A stretch of 64,000 nucleotides of DNA from Cinnamomum chago. Its lineage: Eukaryota > Streptophyta > Magnoliopsida > Laurales > Lauraceae. Positions 32,851 through 43,829 of the stretch are shown piece by piece. The stretch spans positions 23,319,001 to 23,383,000 of the forward strand of contig CP142461.1 in NCBI GenBank assembly GCA_038049695.1. Reading direction: 5' to 3'. The notes under the pieces are model-generated. The model was not told the origin of the DNA. It made no database searches and saw nothing but the letters and a program-made list of their open reading frames with translations. The stretch's first letter is position 1. The number at the start of each line of letters is the position of its first letter. A program made the position numbers and the translations under genes.

Positions 32851-33042
32851 TCACAAGGAAGCACACCACCCACTCTTGGATTCTTGCCAGATTTGGGCAT
32901 GGCTCATCCTCAGCTGCATCCATTGCAACATGGTTTTATCCAAGTAGCAAGTCCAAGCATTGGGAATCATTCAGATTTTCTTAGAAGAACCATCAGCTCT
33001 CAATTGACTCCCATGAATCGATACAAAGAACCAGCACCTCAG
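32851..33042 (+). CDS. bHLH transcription factor, fourth visible exon
   Basis: A 192-bp phase-0 exon between a TTTTTCAG acceptor and a GTTTTT donor, encoding GFLPDLGMAHPQLHPLQHGF, then SIGNHSDFLRRTISSQLTPM and RYKEPAPQ. This is the conserved C-terminal region (PQLHP...GLIQV...LRRTI...KEP) that follows the NPRLDFN exon in the same bHLH subgroup. It is open and well conserved. Element A separates it from the previous exon: the intron would be about 1 kb without the insertion. Confidence 0.85.
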
Positions 33043-33235
33043 GTTTTTCTTTCCTTCTGTGTTCATTCATCCATAGTCAATAGTGTGTCGAGAAGACATC
33101 TGACTCTTAAGAATATTGATCATAGTGTGCATGCTTGCATATTGTCATGAATGCAACAAATAATATAATTTTTAAATTCACATGCGACAAGCAATATAAT
33201 TTTCATATTTATTTATGAAGGCATTTTTTGGTGGA

Positions 33236-33578
33236 CGTAGCAGAGATGAGAATGTTGAAGTGAATGTGTGGTAAAACTAGGAAGGATAAAATTAGAAATG
33301 AGCGTTTTCGAGAGCATTTAGGTGTAGCATCAATAGGTGGTAAAATTAGATAACCCCGTTTGAAATGGTTTGGGCATGCCCAACGTAGGCCGGCAAGAGT
33401 GCTAGTAAGGAAGAGTTTGGCTTATGCAGGTTGATGGCCCACCAAGGGAAAGGGATAGGCTAAAGAGGACATACAACTTATATGAGAATTTGGCTCATGA
33501 TAGATCGAATTGGATAAACACAATTAATGTAGCAGACCACAACGTAGTTGGGACAAGGCTTTGATGATGATGATGATA
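33236..33578 (+). mobile_element. 3' end of an RTE-type LINE in a bHLH intron
   Basis: Translations give the degenerate end of the LINE reverse transcriptase protein (RMLKWMCGKTRKDKIRNE, REHLGVASIG, LRWFGHVQRRPARV). This is followed by AACGTAGTTGGGACAAGGCT and a GATGATGATGATGA microsatellite tail, the usual 3' signature of plant RTE elements. It is 5'-truncated, as is normal for LINEs, and carries stops. Confidence 0.8.
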
Positions 33579-34939
33579 TGGAGGCATTTTTGGGTGTGCT
33601 CTTAGTGCATCATGTGCTTGAGCATGTAGGTCAAGATGGATGCATGCTGATTTACAAAAGTTGGTGTTTAGGAGCACTAGATTGTGCATTAAGGTTGCCT
33701 AAAAATTCACTAATGATGGCAGTAATTGATATGGTGGCCCAATTAATTTAATGTTGAAAACCTAGGCTGATTTTAAACTTTTTGATGATTCAATTCAATG
33801 GTGAATCTCAATCTCATTAGGGTGAATCTACAATTTCATGCGCATGTGGCGGGGAAGATTGATCTTACATTTTGTGAATGTTTTGCAAAATATTAATTAC
33901 CTCTCCGCTGTCCTTTTTACATCCTTACTAGTTCTGCACTTGGGGTCACCACCAATAGAAGGGGAGGGAGGATGCGAATCTGACTGTGGATTAGGGTTGG
34001 TCAAAGTTTTGATTCAATCCATTGCTGAATATCATTCTAATCAGAATGAAATTTTGGCTAGAAGAGGAAAATGATGGGGGGGGCGGGGGGGCGGATGAGA
34101 ACATGCTGCTTTAAGTTTGTAGGCCTAAAATATTACTGACCCAGGTGCACTGAGTGTTGGATTAAACCATGCCAAGGAGCGTGGTCACTTGCTACGGCTA
34201 TGAATTTCATGTCTTCCAACCATGATTAATCCAATAATGAATATCACTTATATTAGAATGATATTTCAGCGTCTCACCTTTCGAGGAATGAGTCCGAGTT
34301 CCAACTATTGAAATGGTCGGTTGTAAAATCATGCAAGGGGTGCCATTACATCCAAGGATGGTGAATCATGCCCTTTAGCATGGTTTGATCCTGAGGTGAG
34401 AATCACTGACATTCATTTTAGTAGGATACTAGGGCTGGTTGTCTCTCAAGGGAGGAGATTTGAGTCACGGTAGATGAAACGTGCACCTACAATCAAAATT
34501 TTAAAAAGTTGGAAGTCGGTACACATTTATCCAGATCAATTGTTATGGGTGGATCCTAGTATTTTGTTATAATCTGTCGATCAGGTTTGCACCATCACGG
34601 ACTTGATTATTATCCTAGCTATGTTTGCGTCGGCAACATGAAATCTATTTCTCCATTTCGATATCCTGAGCCAAATCCTCAGATACCATCATGGACTGGA
34701 TCATGGTTGGGAAATACTTCCCTATCAGATGATCCCGTGTTTCTGTTCTTAGTGACTGAATCAGGTTGGTGATATCAGGAGAGACTTTTGGTATCTCCCA
34801 TCAACCTTTGGGCCCATCACGTGAATGATTTTGAAGACCGAATGGATTTATAGCATGCATGCGTAAGCGTCTAACCAAATGCTAGACATGCATTTTCTAT
34901 TTTTTTCACATTTTGACCTAACATCACAATTATCTACAG
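33579..34939 (+). other. Remainder of the long bHLH intron
   Basis: AT-rich; a G-run is at 34076-34092. No exon or element recognised between the LINE tail and the acceptor at 34939. Confidence 0.5.
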
Positions 34940-35043
34940 ATAAAGAATGCATGGAATGACGAGCTCCACAATGTAGTTCAAATGAGCTACAGTGACAATG
35001 GCCCTTTCCCCAAGAGTTAAATGGTAAATTTTCCCACATATAT

Positions 35044-35076
<33 letters not shown>

Positions 35077-35189
35077 TCTTTTTTATCTTTTTGAATGGTC
35101 ATTCTTAGTGTTCACTGTTGGTTGGCTGAGTCCTAGACTCACTCTTTGCAGGATCTCTGCCACCAGGTCACATGAAAGTTGAACTATGA
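34940..35189 (+). pseudogene. bHLH transcription factor, last two exons, with a one-base frameshift
   Basis: Exon 34940-35023 (after CTACAG) encodes NAWNDELHNVVQM, the conserved WDDELHNVVQM motif of the subgroup, but then runs into an in-frame TAA (35018-35020) just before its donor. The final exon, 35152-35189, reads GSLPPGHMKVEL then stop, the expected C-terminus, only if the previous exon ends in phase 1; as it stands it ends in phase 0. One base is therefore missing late in exon 34940-35023. The protein either ends early (PFPKS) or the locus is a pseudogene, consistent with its missing first half. A sequencing or assembly error could also explain the single base. Confidence 0.75.
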
Positions 35190-35691
35190 TCCTTGCTCCA
35201 GTTGCAACCTCCTCCATGTAATTTTTTTTTCCTATTTTCAACGAAAAAAATAGGCGACATATTCATACACATCCAAGAAACATCTACAAGCTGTGGCATC
35301 TCCTCTAAGTAATCATTAGCATGATGTGGGTATTGCTTTTCTGATACGATGATCCTGGAATATCTATTTTCTTCAGAGATTGAGGTGAGCGTATTTTGTT
35401 GTGTAGAAAATGTAGGCAACTCTGCCCCAAGTATCAAGGGTTATGTCATTTTTATTTCAAGTGTCGTCATCAGATCAAGAGAATTAATGTATATGCAAGT
35501 AGGGATTGTTGATCCTCAAGCTGGGATGAGGACTATAAAATGAGTTAGCTGCCTTATATTCATTGAAAGAAACTTTAAATGGGTAATGGAATTTGGTTGT
35601 GAATCTTGTGCCATCTTGAGTGTCAAGTTCACTTGTCTTCAGAATTGCAATTGAGGAAATGGATTTCTTCTATGTTATGTATAAAGGGTGG
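35190..35691 (+). other. bHLH 3' flank
   Basis: Probable 3' untranslated region and flank; T-rich at 35220-35232. No other gene recognised. Confidence 0.4.
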
Positions 35692-36375
35692 TGTGTGGGG
35701 GCATTCCGTAATAATCAAGCTTGGGTGGGACCGCTCCTCAAGCTCGGGGGTATCTCCAGTCTCGGTGTCCTCCAAGCTCGGATGAGGCAACATCTCGGGC
35801 ACGCATGGGGTCGACTCGGTTGCCTCGTTCATTAGCGTCCACCTCGCTCTCGGCCTTAAGCTTGATCTCGGTCTCCTGTCATTCAACCATAAATGCAGTC
35901 ATAAATGCGCTGCCGTGACGGAAACGGCGAACTGACAGGCAGAGTGGGCGCCGGACCTAGATAAGGGGCACGCCTTATCTTAGGGTCATGTCCATAGGCA
36001 TGAGATGATGGTCCGATGGGACATTCCCTTTTCACCTACCCCCACTCAGGATATAAGAAGTACACTCTGATAGGACTTCCGTCCCCTCATGAGGGCAGTC
36101 CAATGATGACTTTCACGTCTATATATTGCATGAAGGGAAACCATGTGAGGTATGCATAATCTCTCCCTCCCAAAGCTCTCTTCATCTATTCCATTCAGTT
36201 CCCATACTGACTTAAACATCGGAGTGCCTTCTGCTACATACAGCCAGGGGCTCTTACCGTTTTTCTTCCTTTCAGGATTATCGGAGGCTCGATCCTTTCC
36301 CCTTATCTTCCCAAGATCTCCAAATCAAGAGCTTAATCCTCTAATAATCAAGTCCGTAATTTTTAGGCACTTACA
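35692..36375 (+). mobile_element. Solo LTR of the element B family
   Basis: 684 bp, starting TGTGTGGGGGCATTCCGTAA and ending GGCACTTACA, with the perfect duplication GGTGG on both sides (35687-35691, 36376-36380). It is closely similar to the LTRs of element B throughout, including the CTATATATTGCATGA box. No internal sequence remains. Confidence 0.93.
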
Positions 36376-37051
36376 GGTGGACACTGATATTGTAAGTTTA
36401 TCATATATTTCAATAATAAAAAGAAATTATCATTTAGCTTTCTTCTCAAATGTGAGGACCACTTGGGTGGATTGTGAATTAGGGCTTTGTGAATTTGAGC
36501 AGTATTTTGCCCATGTATCTATGATACAGCAGTTGATCTTTTGAATGACGTGTGGTGTTTTGATTACTGGAAAACTGAAATCACAGTAATCATTGTTGCA
36601 AAACATTCAGGTGGGTTTTAGAATTTTAAAATGAATTATTGGTCACTTATTCATCTATTTTCCTTGGCTTTGGAATGGTTAGATTTTGTTTTCTCATTCA
36701 GTCTGCTGAGCGAGTGATAAGATCACAAAGGAAGAAGGAGAAGATAGGTTGTCCAAGTTCGAGGATGGACTGGGCCTCCTTGTGCAGGCACAGATTGGGA
36801 ATAATTTCTCTGCTTTTCTTATTGATTTTCTTCTGCTAAATAGCCATTCCAGCTTACATAGATAGAAATAAAATTAAGAGATCATCCAATCAAAGAAGGA
36901 TTACCACTTATTTTTAGAAAGAAATCATATTGGCAACTCTTATTCAATCTGCAACCTAATGTGATGATTAGCCTAACAAATCAGCCTCAATCCTTATCAC
37001 TTATTCAATTCTTAAGCTGATGAGCCCATACTTAGCACTGGGCCTACATGC
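36376..37051. other. Short spacer between solo LTR and chromovirus remnant
   Basis: AT-rich with no recognisable gene. Part of the right side (from about 36940) may be the 3' untranslated region or LTR of the minus-strand chromovirus, but I found no clear LTR border. Confidence 0.35.
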
Positions 37052-39838
37052 TCACCCCATGGTCCCAGTCTGTGGCTTACTCTTATCATTCCTACCCCCT
37101 TCAAAATTGACCTTGTCCACAAGGTCAAAATCTAGAAATCTCTGGTGAAGTTGGAGGTCTTCCCAAGTAGCATCATCTGTTGGTAAATTTTCCCAACGTA
37201 TTAAAACTTCATGAATGATTTTCTTCCCCTGCTTAACCCACCTATGTTCAAGAATCTCTGCTGGGATAGGGTCTATTGTCCCTGCTTCTGAAATTGCCGG
37301 AGGTTTGGGTTGTGCCACAAATTTATTGCCCAAGCATTTTTTAAGAAGAGACACATGAAAGATCGGATGTAACCACAATCCTGCCGGAAGTTCCAATTTG
37401 TAAGCAATTGGACAAAGCAACTGGACCTATTCATTCAATAATTTTGTAGGGACCAAAGAATCGTGCAGATAGCTTTTGGTTAGATCGTCTAACCACTGTG
37501 GATTGCCTACAGGGCTGCAAATGCAAATACACCATGTCACCCACCTCAAATGTGCGTTCAGTTTGGCCTCGATCATGTTGGACTTTCATCCTGTTTTGGG
37601 CAGCCTTTATGTTGGTTTTGAGGTCTCGCAAGATTGCATCCCCCTCCAGCAACTCATGCTCCACATGTGCATTGTTGGTAGTACCTGGGAGGCAAGTGAA
37701 AATAGAGGGAGGTTCTCTGCCATAAAGTGCCTCAAATGGGGTCATTTTGATGGTCGTGTGGTACGATGTGTTGTAGCTCCACTCTGCCCAGGGAAGCCAC
37801 TTTGCCCACTGTTTTGGCCGATCAGAAGTAAAGCACCGCAAATATGTCTCCAAGCAACGATTCAAAACTTCAGTTTGACCATCTGTTTGAGGATGGTATG
37901 CTGTGCTCAATTTAAGTGTTGATCCCTGTTGAGCAAAAAATTCTCTCCAAAACCCACTGACAAAAATTGGATCCCAATAAGAAATGATGGACCTTGGCAT
38001 GCATTGCAACTTGGCCACATCCTTTATAAACACTTCAGCCACTGTTTTGGCAAAGTAAGATGAGCAAGGCTTGAGAAATGGCCATATTTGGTTAAACGGT
38101 CAACCACTACCAGTATTATATTTTTTCCATAAGAAAGGGGCAGCCCTTCAATAAAGTCCATTGATATATCTTCCCAAACATTTTTGGGAATGGGTAATGG
38201 TTGAAGTAACCCGCCAGGTAGAGATGTGTCATACTTGTTGCGTTGACAGGTAGAACACTCGGCAATATAACGCTTGAGATCTTGTCTTAACCCATGCCAA
38301 TAAAAATGCCTAGTCAGGCTCTTGTACATGCGAAGAAAGCCGGGGTGGCCCGCAGCAGGTGAATCATGAAATTCACATAGGATTTTAGATCACAATTCTG
38401 GCATTGCTGGGACTACCAAACGCCCTTCGTAAAATAATAAAGAATGTTGCTCTGCATATCCGGGCGTGGAACTGGTCGACTCCTTACATTTCTCGATCAA
38501 TTCCTGCAATTTCACATCATGGCTATAGAGTGTGTGAATGTCATCCAACAGTGTAGATATTGCATTAATAATGCCATCTTCATGTTGCCTGGACAATGCA
38601 TCTGCAACTTTATTTTCATGACCTGCTCAAAAAATAACTTCATAGTCATAGCCCATCAATTTTGATACCCATTTTGTTGTGCCTGGGTGGCCACCCATTG
38701 CTCTAAAAAATGCTTCAAACTTCGGTGGTCTGTAAGTATGTGAAATCGGCGCCCAACTAAATAGGGCCTCCATTTTGTGACAGCTAATAGAATGGCAATC
38801 ATTTCTTTTTCATAGGTGGACAAGGCCAGCGTGCGTCCAGCCAAGGCTTTGCTAAAAAAAGCAAGCTGGCCCATCTTGCATTAATACTGCTCCACTGCCA
38901 GTACCCGACGCATCGCATTCAATCACAAATACTTTGGTAAAATCTGGTAAGGCTAGTACCAGTGTGCTAGTCATTGCTTTTATAAGGAGTTGAAAGGCAT
39001 GAGCTGACTCATCATTCCAATGGAACTGGTCCTTTCTCAACAATTTAGTAAGTGGTAATGCTATTATTCTGTAGTCTTTAACGAATCTACAGTAATAGCC
39101 GGTAAGCCCTAAGAACCCTCGAAGTGATTTTATTGATGTGGGAGTAGGCCATTCTATCATACATTGCACCTTGCCTGGGTCTGTTGACACCCCATCTCGT
39201 GAAACAATATGGCCCAAATATTCAATTTGTTGCTGTCCTAAGGAACACTTGGATTTTTTAAGAAATATTGATGTTGAGCCAATACTTGGAAAACCAGTTT
39301 GAGATGATCAATATGTGATTTCCATGATGGGCTGTAGATGAGGATGTCGTCAAAGAGCACTAGCACAAATCTTCTTAGGAAGGGCCTGAATATATCATTC
39401 ATCACACTTTGGAATCTGGCCGGTGCGTTGGTCAGTCCAAAGGGCATGATCAGGAATTCATAGTGGCCATCATGGGTCAGAAATGCAATTTTATGTACAT
39501 CCTCTTTTCGGACACGGATTTGGCGGTACCCGGACCTTAAATCCAGTTTTGAAAAATAATGAGCCCCATGTAATTCATCAATTACTGGAATTGGGTATTT
39601 GTCTTTCACTGTAATTTGGTTAGGGCACGGTAGTCCACACAAAATCGTCATGTGCCATCGTTCTTTCTCACTAGCAATACTGGTGAGGAAAAAGGGCTGG
39701 AGCTGGGCTCAATAATCCCACTGGTCAACATTTCCTTAACTAATTTTTCAATCTCATCTTTTTGAAAATGGGGGTACCGATACGGTCGCACATTTGCTAG
39801 TGGGGCACTGGGAACCAATGGAATTTGGTGATCTTGAG
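37052..39838 (-). pseudogene. pol: Chromovirus (Ty3/gypsy) pol remnant: RT, RNase H, integrase, chromodomain
   Basis: Minus-strand frames in order. RT at 39838-39238 has [17 protein letters not shown] and [20 protein letters not shown] and FDDILIY (the active site, FDD form). The RT thumb and RNase H at 39217-38656 have SRDGVSTDPGKV, FLGLTGYYCRFV and HILTDHRSLKHFLEQ. The integrase zinc finger with STCQRNK is at 38329-38024, and the core is at 38042-37431 (AYHPQTDGQTEVLNR). The C-terminus with FHVSLLKKCLG and a chromodomain (IRWENLPTDDATWEDLQ) is at 37420-37052. Frame changes and stops between segments disable it. Gag and protease are missing: the sequence stops abruptly at 39838 where a hAT-like end begins. 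The chromodomain defines it as a chromovirus. Confidence 0.85.
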
Positions 39839-40531
39839 ATGGGGCGGCTGAAAGGGGTAGGCCACTAAGGCAACCGCCTAAGGCCCCCCAATTAATAAGG
39901 CCCCATTTTTAGAATTATAACCTAGAAATTAGGAATATTTTAGAATTATAAGCTAGAAATTAGGAATAATGATTTTAATAAAATTAAATTAAAATTAAAT
40001 AAAAAAGGCCTAAAATTTTTGGAAGTATAGTTTAGGAAAAGGCCTACAAATTAGGAGCATGATAAGCACTAAATCAAAAGCAAATTTTAAAACAAAATAT
40101 CAGAAATTTTATTGCTAATTAAATAGCACAATTCTCTACATCTTCCTTCCTAAAAAATAGCATAGTTCTTCCTGAAATACTGTACCCAACGGCACTATAA
40201 TTTTTATGGTGAAGTTATATGCTAGCTAAACAATGGCCAATGAGATTACAATTGCCACCGAAACTCCTAGCTACAAGCACAATCTGCCCAACCTTCTCTA
40301 AACAATTTCAATTACCTTCTCTAGACAAAACTCTTTTATGGTGATTTTCTACTAGCTAAAGAAAAGGAGCGACACAATCCGGTTTTAGCCTTCTGTCTTC
40401 AAGGAAAGAAACCGGCCAACCTTCTCTAGTTACTACATAGACAATTAATTTACCCGGCCACCAGGTTCTATTGTTCTAATTTCTAATATTTCTAATTTGT
40501 ATGATTGTATCAATTGGATTTTGTTTAGTTA
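39839..40531. mobile_element. hAT-like transposon end (fragment)
   Basis: Begins GGGGCGGCTGAAAGGGGTAG with GGCAACCGCCTAAGGCCCCC close behind, a terminal sequence type seen in many plant hAT elements. It is followed by AT-rich filler. The opposite end is not visible before the CACTA terminus at 40532, so this is a fragment, or the match is fortuitous. Confidence 0.4.
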
Positions 40532-41222
40532 CACTACAACAACTTGCACTTTTAGCCACGTTTTTTTGCCACACTTTTAGAAAACGTCGGTGAAAATTAC
40601 CCTTTTACCGACGTTTTTTATAAAACGTGGGTAAAATTTAATTTTCACCGATGTTTTATAAAAAACGTCGGTAAAGTGTAATTTTCACCGACGTTTTAAT
40701 AAAAAACGTTGGTAAAAGGTAATTTTCACCGACGTTTTAAAACGTCGGCAAAGTTTAACCTTGTAATTAAAATCAGAGACCTTTACCGACGTTTTATTGG
40801 TTTTACCGACGCTTTTTTTCGTCGGTGAAAGTATTTTATTTTTTATTTATTTGTATTTTTATTTTGCCGACGAATAAAAACCGTCGGCAAAGTTAAATTT
40901 TATTATACCGTGTAAAATAAATTTTCAATTGAATTTTTAGCGACGTTTATGTGAAACGTCGGCAAAGTTGAATTTTATTTTTAAGAAAATTAAAAATTTT
41001 GGAACTTTAACGACGAATGTTTTTATTACCGACGAAAATTTGAGTCGGTAAAGTTGATTTTTATGTTTAAGGAAATTAAAAATGATGGAGATTTAACGAC
41101 GAATTTTTTGTTTACCGACGAAAATTAGCATCGATAAAAGTATTACCGACGTTTTATCATAAACGTCGGTAAAGGTTTATTTACTTTTTCCTGCTTTTTC
41201 CCTCTCCCGCCACCGCTCTCGC

Positions 41223-41229
41223 TCTATAA
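41223..41229 (+). promoter_or_regulatory. TATA box of the CACTA element gene
   Basis: CTATAAG right after the subterminal repeats and about 30 bp before a pyrimidine-rich leader. Confidence 0.45.
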
Positions 41230-41255
41230 GCCCTCTTTTCTTTTCCCTCTTCTGC

Positions 41256-41256
<1 letters not shown>

Positions 41257-41294
<38 letters not shown>

Positions 41295-41430
41295 GATATC
41301 TCGATCGGTGCTCTCTCTCTCGATCTGCTCTCTCTCGATATCTCGATCGGCGCTCTCTCTCTCGATCTGCTCTTCTCTCTCTCTGTCTCTCTCGATCTGC
41401 TCCTCTCTCTCTCTCTGCTCTTTCCCTCAT
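41257..41430. repeat. CT microsatellite / pyrimidine-rich leader
   Basis: TCTCTC runs interspersed with CGATCTGCTC and CGATATCTCGATCGG words that recur, the latter twice. Long open frames here on both strands (poly Leu-Ser, or Arg-Glu) are artefacts of the repeat. Confidence 0.8.
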
Positions 41431-42904
41431 CTCCCTCACCATCTCCATCTCCATTCCCTCATCGGCATCATCTCCATCACCACTCACGCAGACCTCACCC
41501 TCTCCATCAACCCATTTTTGTCGATCTCCAAAAACCCATCTCTGTTATCAAGCACATACCTATCCCACTAAAGAAAATTGGTGCCCCCTTCTCCGGTCGT
41601 CTTCTCCAAAGCCAGCACGAGTTTGACCCCTTCTCCAATCGTCTTCTCCAAAGCGATCCCTTTTCCGGTCGTTTCTCCAAAGCCAGCGGGAGTTTGTTGC
41701 CTCTGCATCTCTCCCCTCTCTGCAGGTACACTCTCTTTCTCATCTCTTCTCTCTTCTTTTCATTTATTTACTGAAATCTGAATTATTTGCTTCCTTTTGT
41801 TTTGCAAAAATATGGATGTGTTACAGTTTTATGATATGGTCCAATTATAATGAGATGGAATGAATTGAATGGTCTTTTCATTGTTTAGCTTTTGTGTTGG
41901 ATTGGATTTTCTTTTTCTGCATTTGGGTTTTGCATAAGATGAGGACTAGGAAGGACTTGTACATATGGTTTTTGAATTGGATTTTGTTTATCTACCTGGG
42001 TTTTGCAGAGTTTCTGTCATCGAGACAAAATCTTCATTAGTTTTGTGGATTTTCTTGGGTGATCAAGATCCCATTTTTTGTTGCTTTCGTTTTTCAATCC
42101 ATTATGATTTGTCTTTCTGTTTTTTCTGTTTTTTTTTTTTTTTTCTAGGAGATCAAGCTCTCATTTTTGTGGGTTTTGTTGGTTTTCTTCCTTCAATCCG
42201 GTAGAGTTTGATTTCTTTCTTTCTTTTATCTTTCCTTTGGTTTATTGGGATCTGTTATTGGTTTCTGAGTCAATCAAGATCTTCTTTTCTTTTTTTTTTT
42301 GTTTATTAATCCATTAGAGTATGATTTCTTGCAATTTTTGCTTTGATTCTTGGTGCTTTTTTTTTCCCTTCTGAATCACTCAAGATCCTAATAACTGGTT
42401 TTTTCCCTCTTCTTTTAAGAGTTTGGTTTCTGTACTATATCCGTTTTAGATAGTAGTAATGGGGTTTTCATTTTAATGAGAACGAATCTATCCAGGATTT
42501 TCAGTTACAAATGAGGTTCTGAGATTTTTAATATCCAGAATTTCTAGTGTGTGTGTGTGTGGTTAATGGAAAATGGAAGGCAATGGGGGAGGCTACTTTT
42601 TCTATAATATATACTCCTGGCATGTGGGTAATACTAAAAAAAAAAAAAATGTACATGATATTGGAGAGAGAAAGAGGAATCATTCATTGGTGGGGATGTT
42701 TCTTTCCATGGTTAATGTATCGGGGTTCAATCCCCATGTGCGTCTATCACAAATGAAAAACTTGTCTTCTAATCTTGTCTCCACTCTTTTGTAAATATTC
42801 TTAAAGAGTGTTTGGCCAAAAAAAAAAATAAACAAAAAACTTTTTGAATACTAAAATGTTTAATCAATTAATACTCTCTCTCTCTCTCTCTTAATCAATC
42901 ACTC

Positions 42905-42935
<31 letters not shown>

Positions 42936-43097
42936 TAATCAATCAGGGATCAATTTCTGATTTTGTAGCTTTCATGGTTAAGAGATAAAAAAAAAAGAAC
43001 ATGTTTTCCGCTCTTATATTGCATATGACCCAATAGAGTTGTTTTGGCCGTCTAATTATTTCTGTTTGTGAAATAAACAATCAAATGTAAATGAAGG

Positions 43098-43778
43098 TGT
43101 GTGGGGGCATTCCGTAATCACAGGCTTGGGTAGGACCGCTCCTCAAGCTCGGGGGTATCTCCAGTCTCGGTGTCCTCCAAGCTCGGATGAGGCACCATCT
43201 CGGGCACGCATGGGGTCGACTCGGTTGCCACATTCATTAGCGTCCACCTCGGTCTCGGCCTTAAGCTTGATCTCGGTCTCCTATCATTCAACCATAAATG
43301 CAGCCATAAATGCGCTGTCGTGACGGAAACGGCGAACTGACAGGCAGAGTGGGCGCCGGACCTAGATAAGGGGCACGCCTTATCTTAGGGTCATGTCCGT
43401 AGGCATGAGATGATGGTCCGATGGGACATTCCCTTTTCACCTACCCCCACTCAGGATATAAGAAGTACACTCTGATAGGACTTCCGTCCCCTCATGAGGG
43501 CAATCCAATGATGACTTTCACGTCTATATATTGCATGAAGGGAACCATGTGAGGTACGCATAATCTCTCCCTCCCAAAGCTCTCTTCCTCTATTCCCTTC
43601 AGTTCCCATACTGACTTAAACATCGGAGTGCCTTCGGCTACATACAGCTAGGGGCTCTTACCGTTTTTCTTCCTTTCGGGTTATCGGAGGCTCGATCCTT
43701 TCCCCTTATCTTCCCAAGATCTCCAAATCAAGAGCTCAATCCTCTAATAATCAAGTCCGTAATTTTTAGGCACTTACA
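43098..43778 (+). repeat. 5' LTR of element B
   Basis: 681 bp from TGTGTGGGGG to GGCACTTACA, TATA box CTATATATTG at about 43524. Same family as the solo LTR at 35692. Compared with element A it is similar mainly at the two ends, the TATA box and leader words such as AATCTCTCCCTCCCA. Confidence 0.93.
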
Positions 43779-43780
43779 GT

Positions 43781-43798
43781 TGGCGCCGTCTGTAGGGA
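43781..43798 (+). promoter_or_regulatory. Primer binding site of element B
   Basis: TGGCGCCGTCTGTAGGGA, differing from that of element A at one position. Confidence 0.75.
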
Positions 43799-43829
43799 CA
43801 GGATCTGTGCCAAAGCCTCTATAGAAGCC

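Larger units (their letters stand above)
40532..43097 (+). mobile_element. Left end and promoter region of a CACTA (En/Spm) DNA transposon
   Basis: Starts CACTACAACAACTTGC, the CACTA terminal motif, preceded by TTA as a possible 3-bp target duplication. About 640 bp of subterminal repeats follow: many direct and inverted copies of ACCGACGTTTTATAAAACGT / AACGTCGGTAAA, as typical of CACTA ends. A TATA box at 41223-41229 and a CT-rich leader come next. A CTGCAG/GTACAC donor near 41725 suggests a leader exon and intron. No transposase exon and no right terminus (TTGTAGTG) is seen before element B interrupts at 43098, or recognisably after it. Truncated or interrupted. Confidence 0.75.

Noticed and set aside
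41224..41571. Arg/Glu-rich (minus) and Ser/Leu-rich (plus) open frames
   Set aside because: Products of the CT microsatellite in the CACTA leader.
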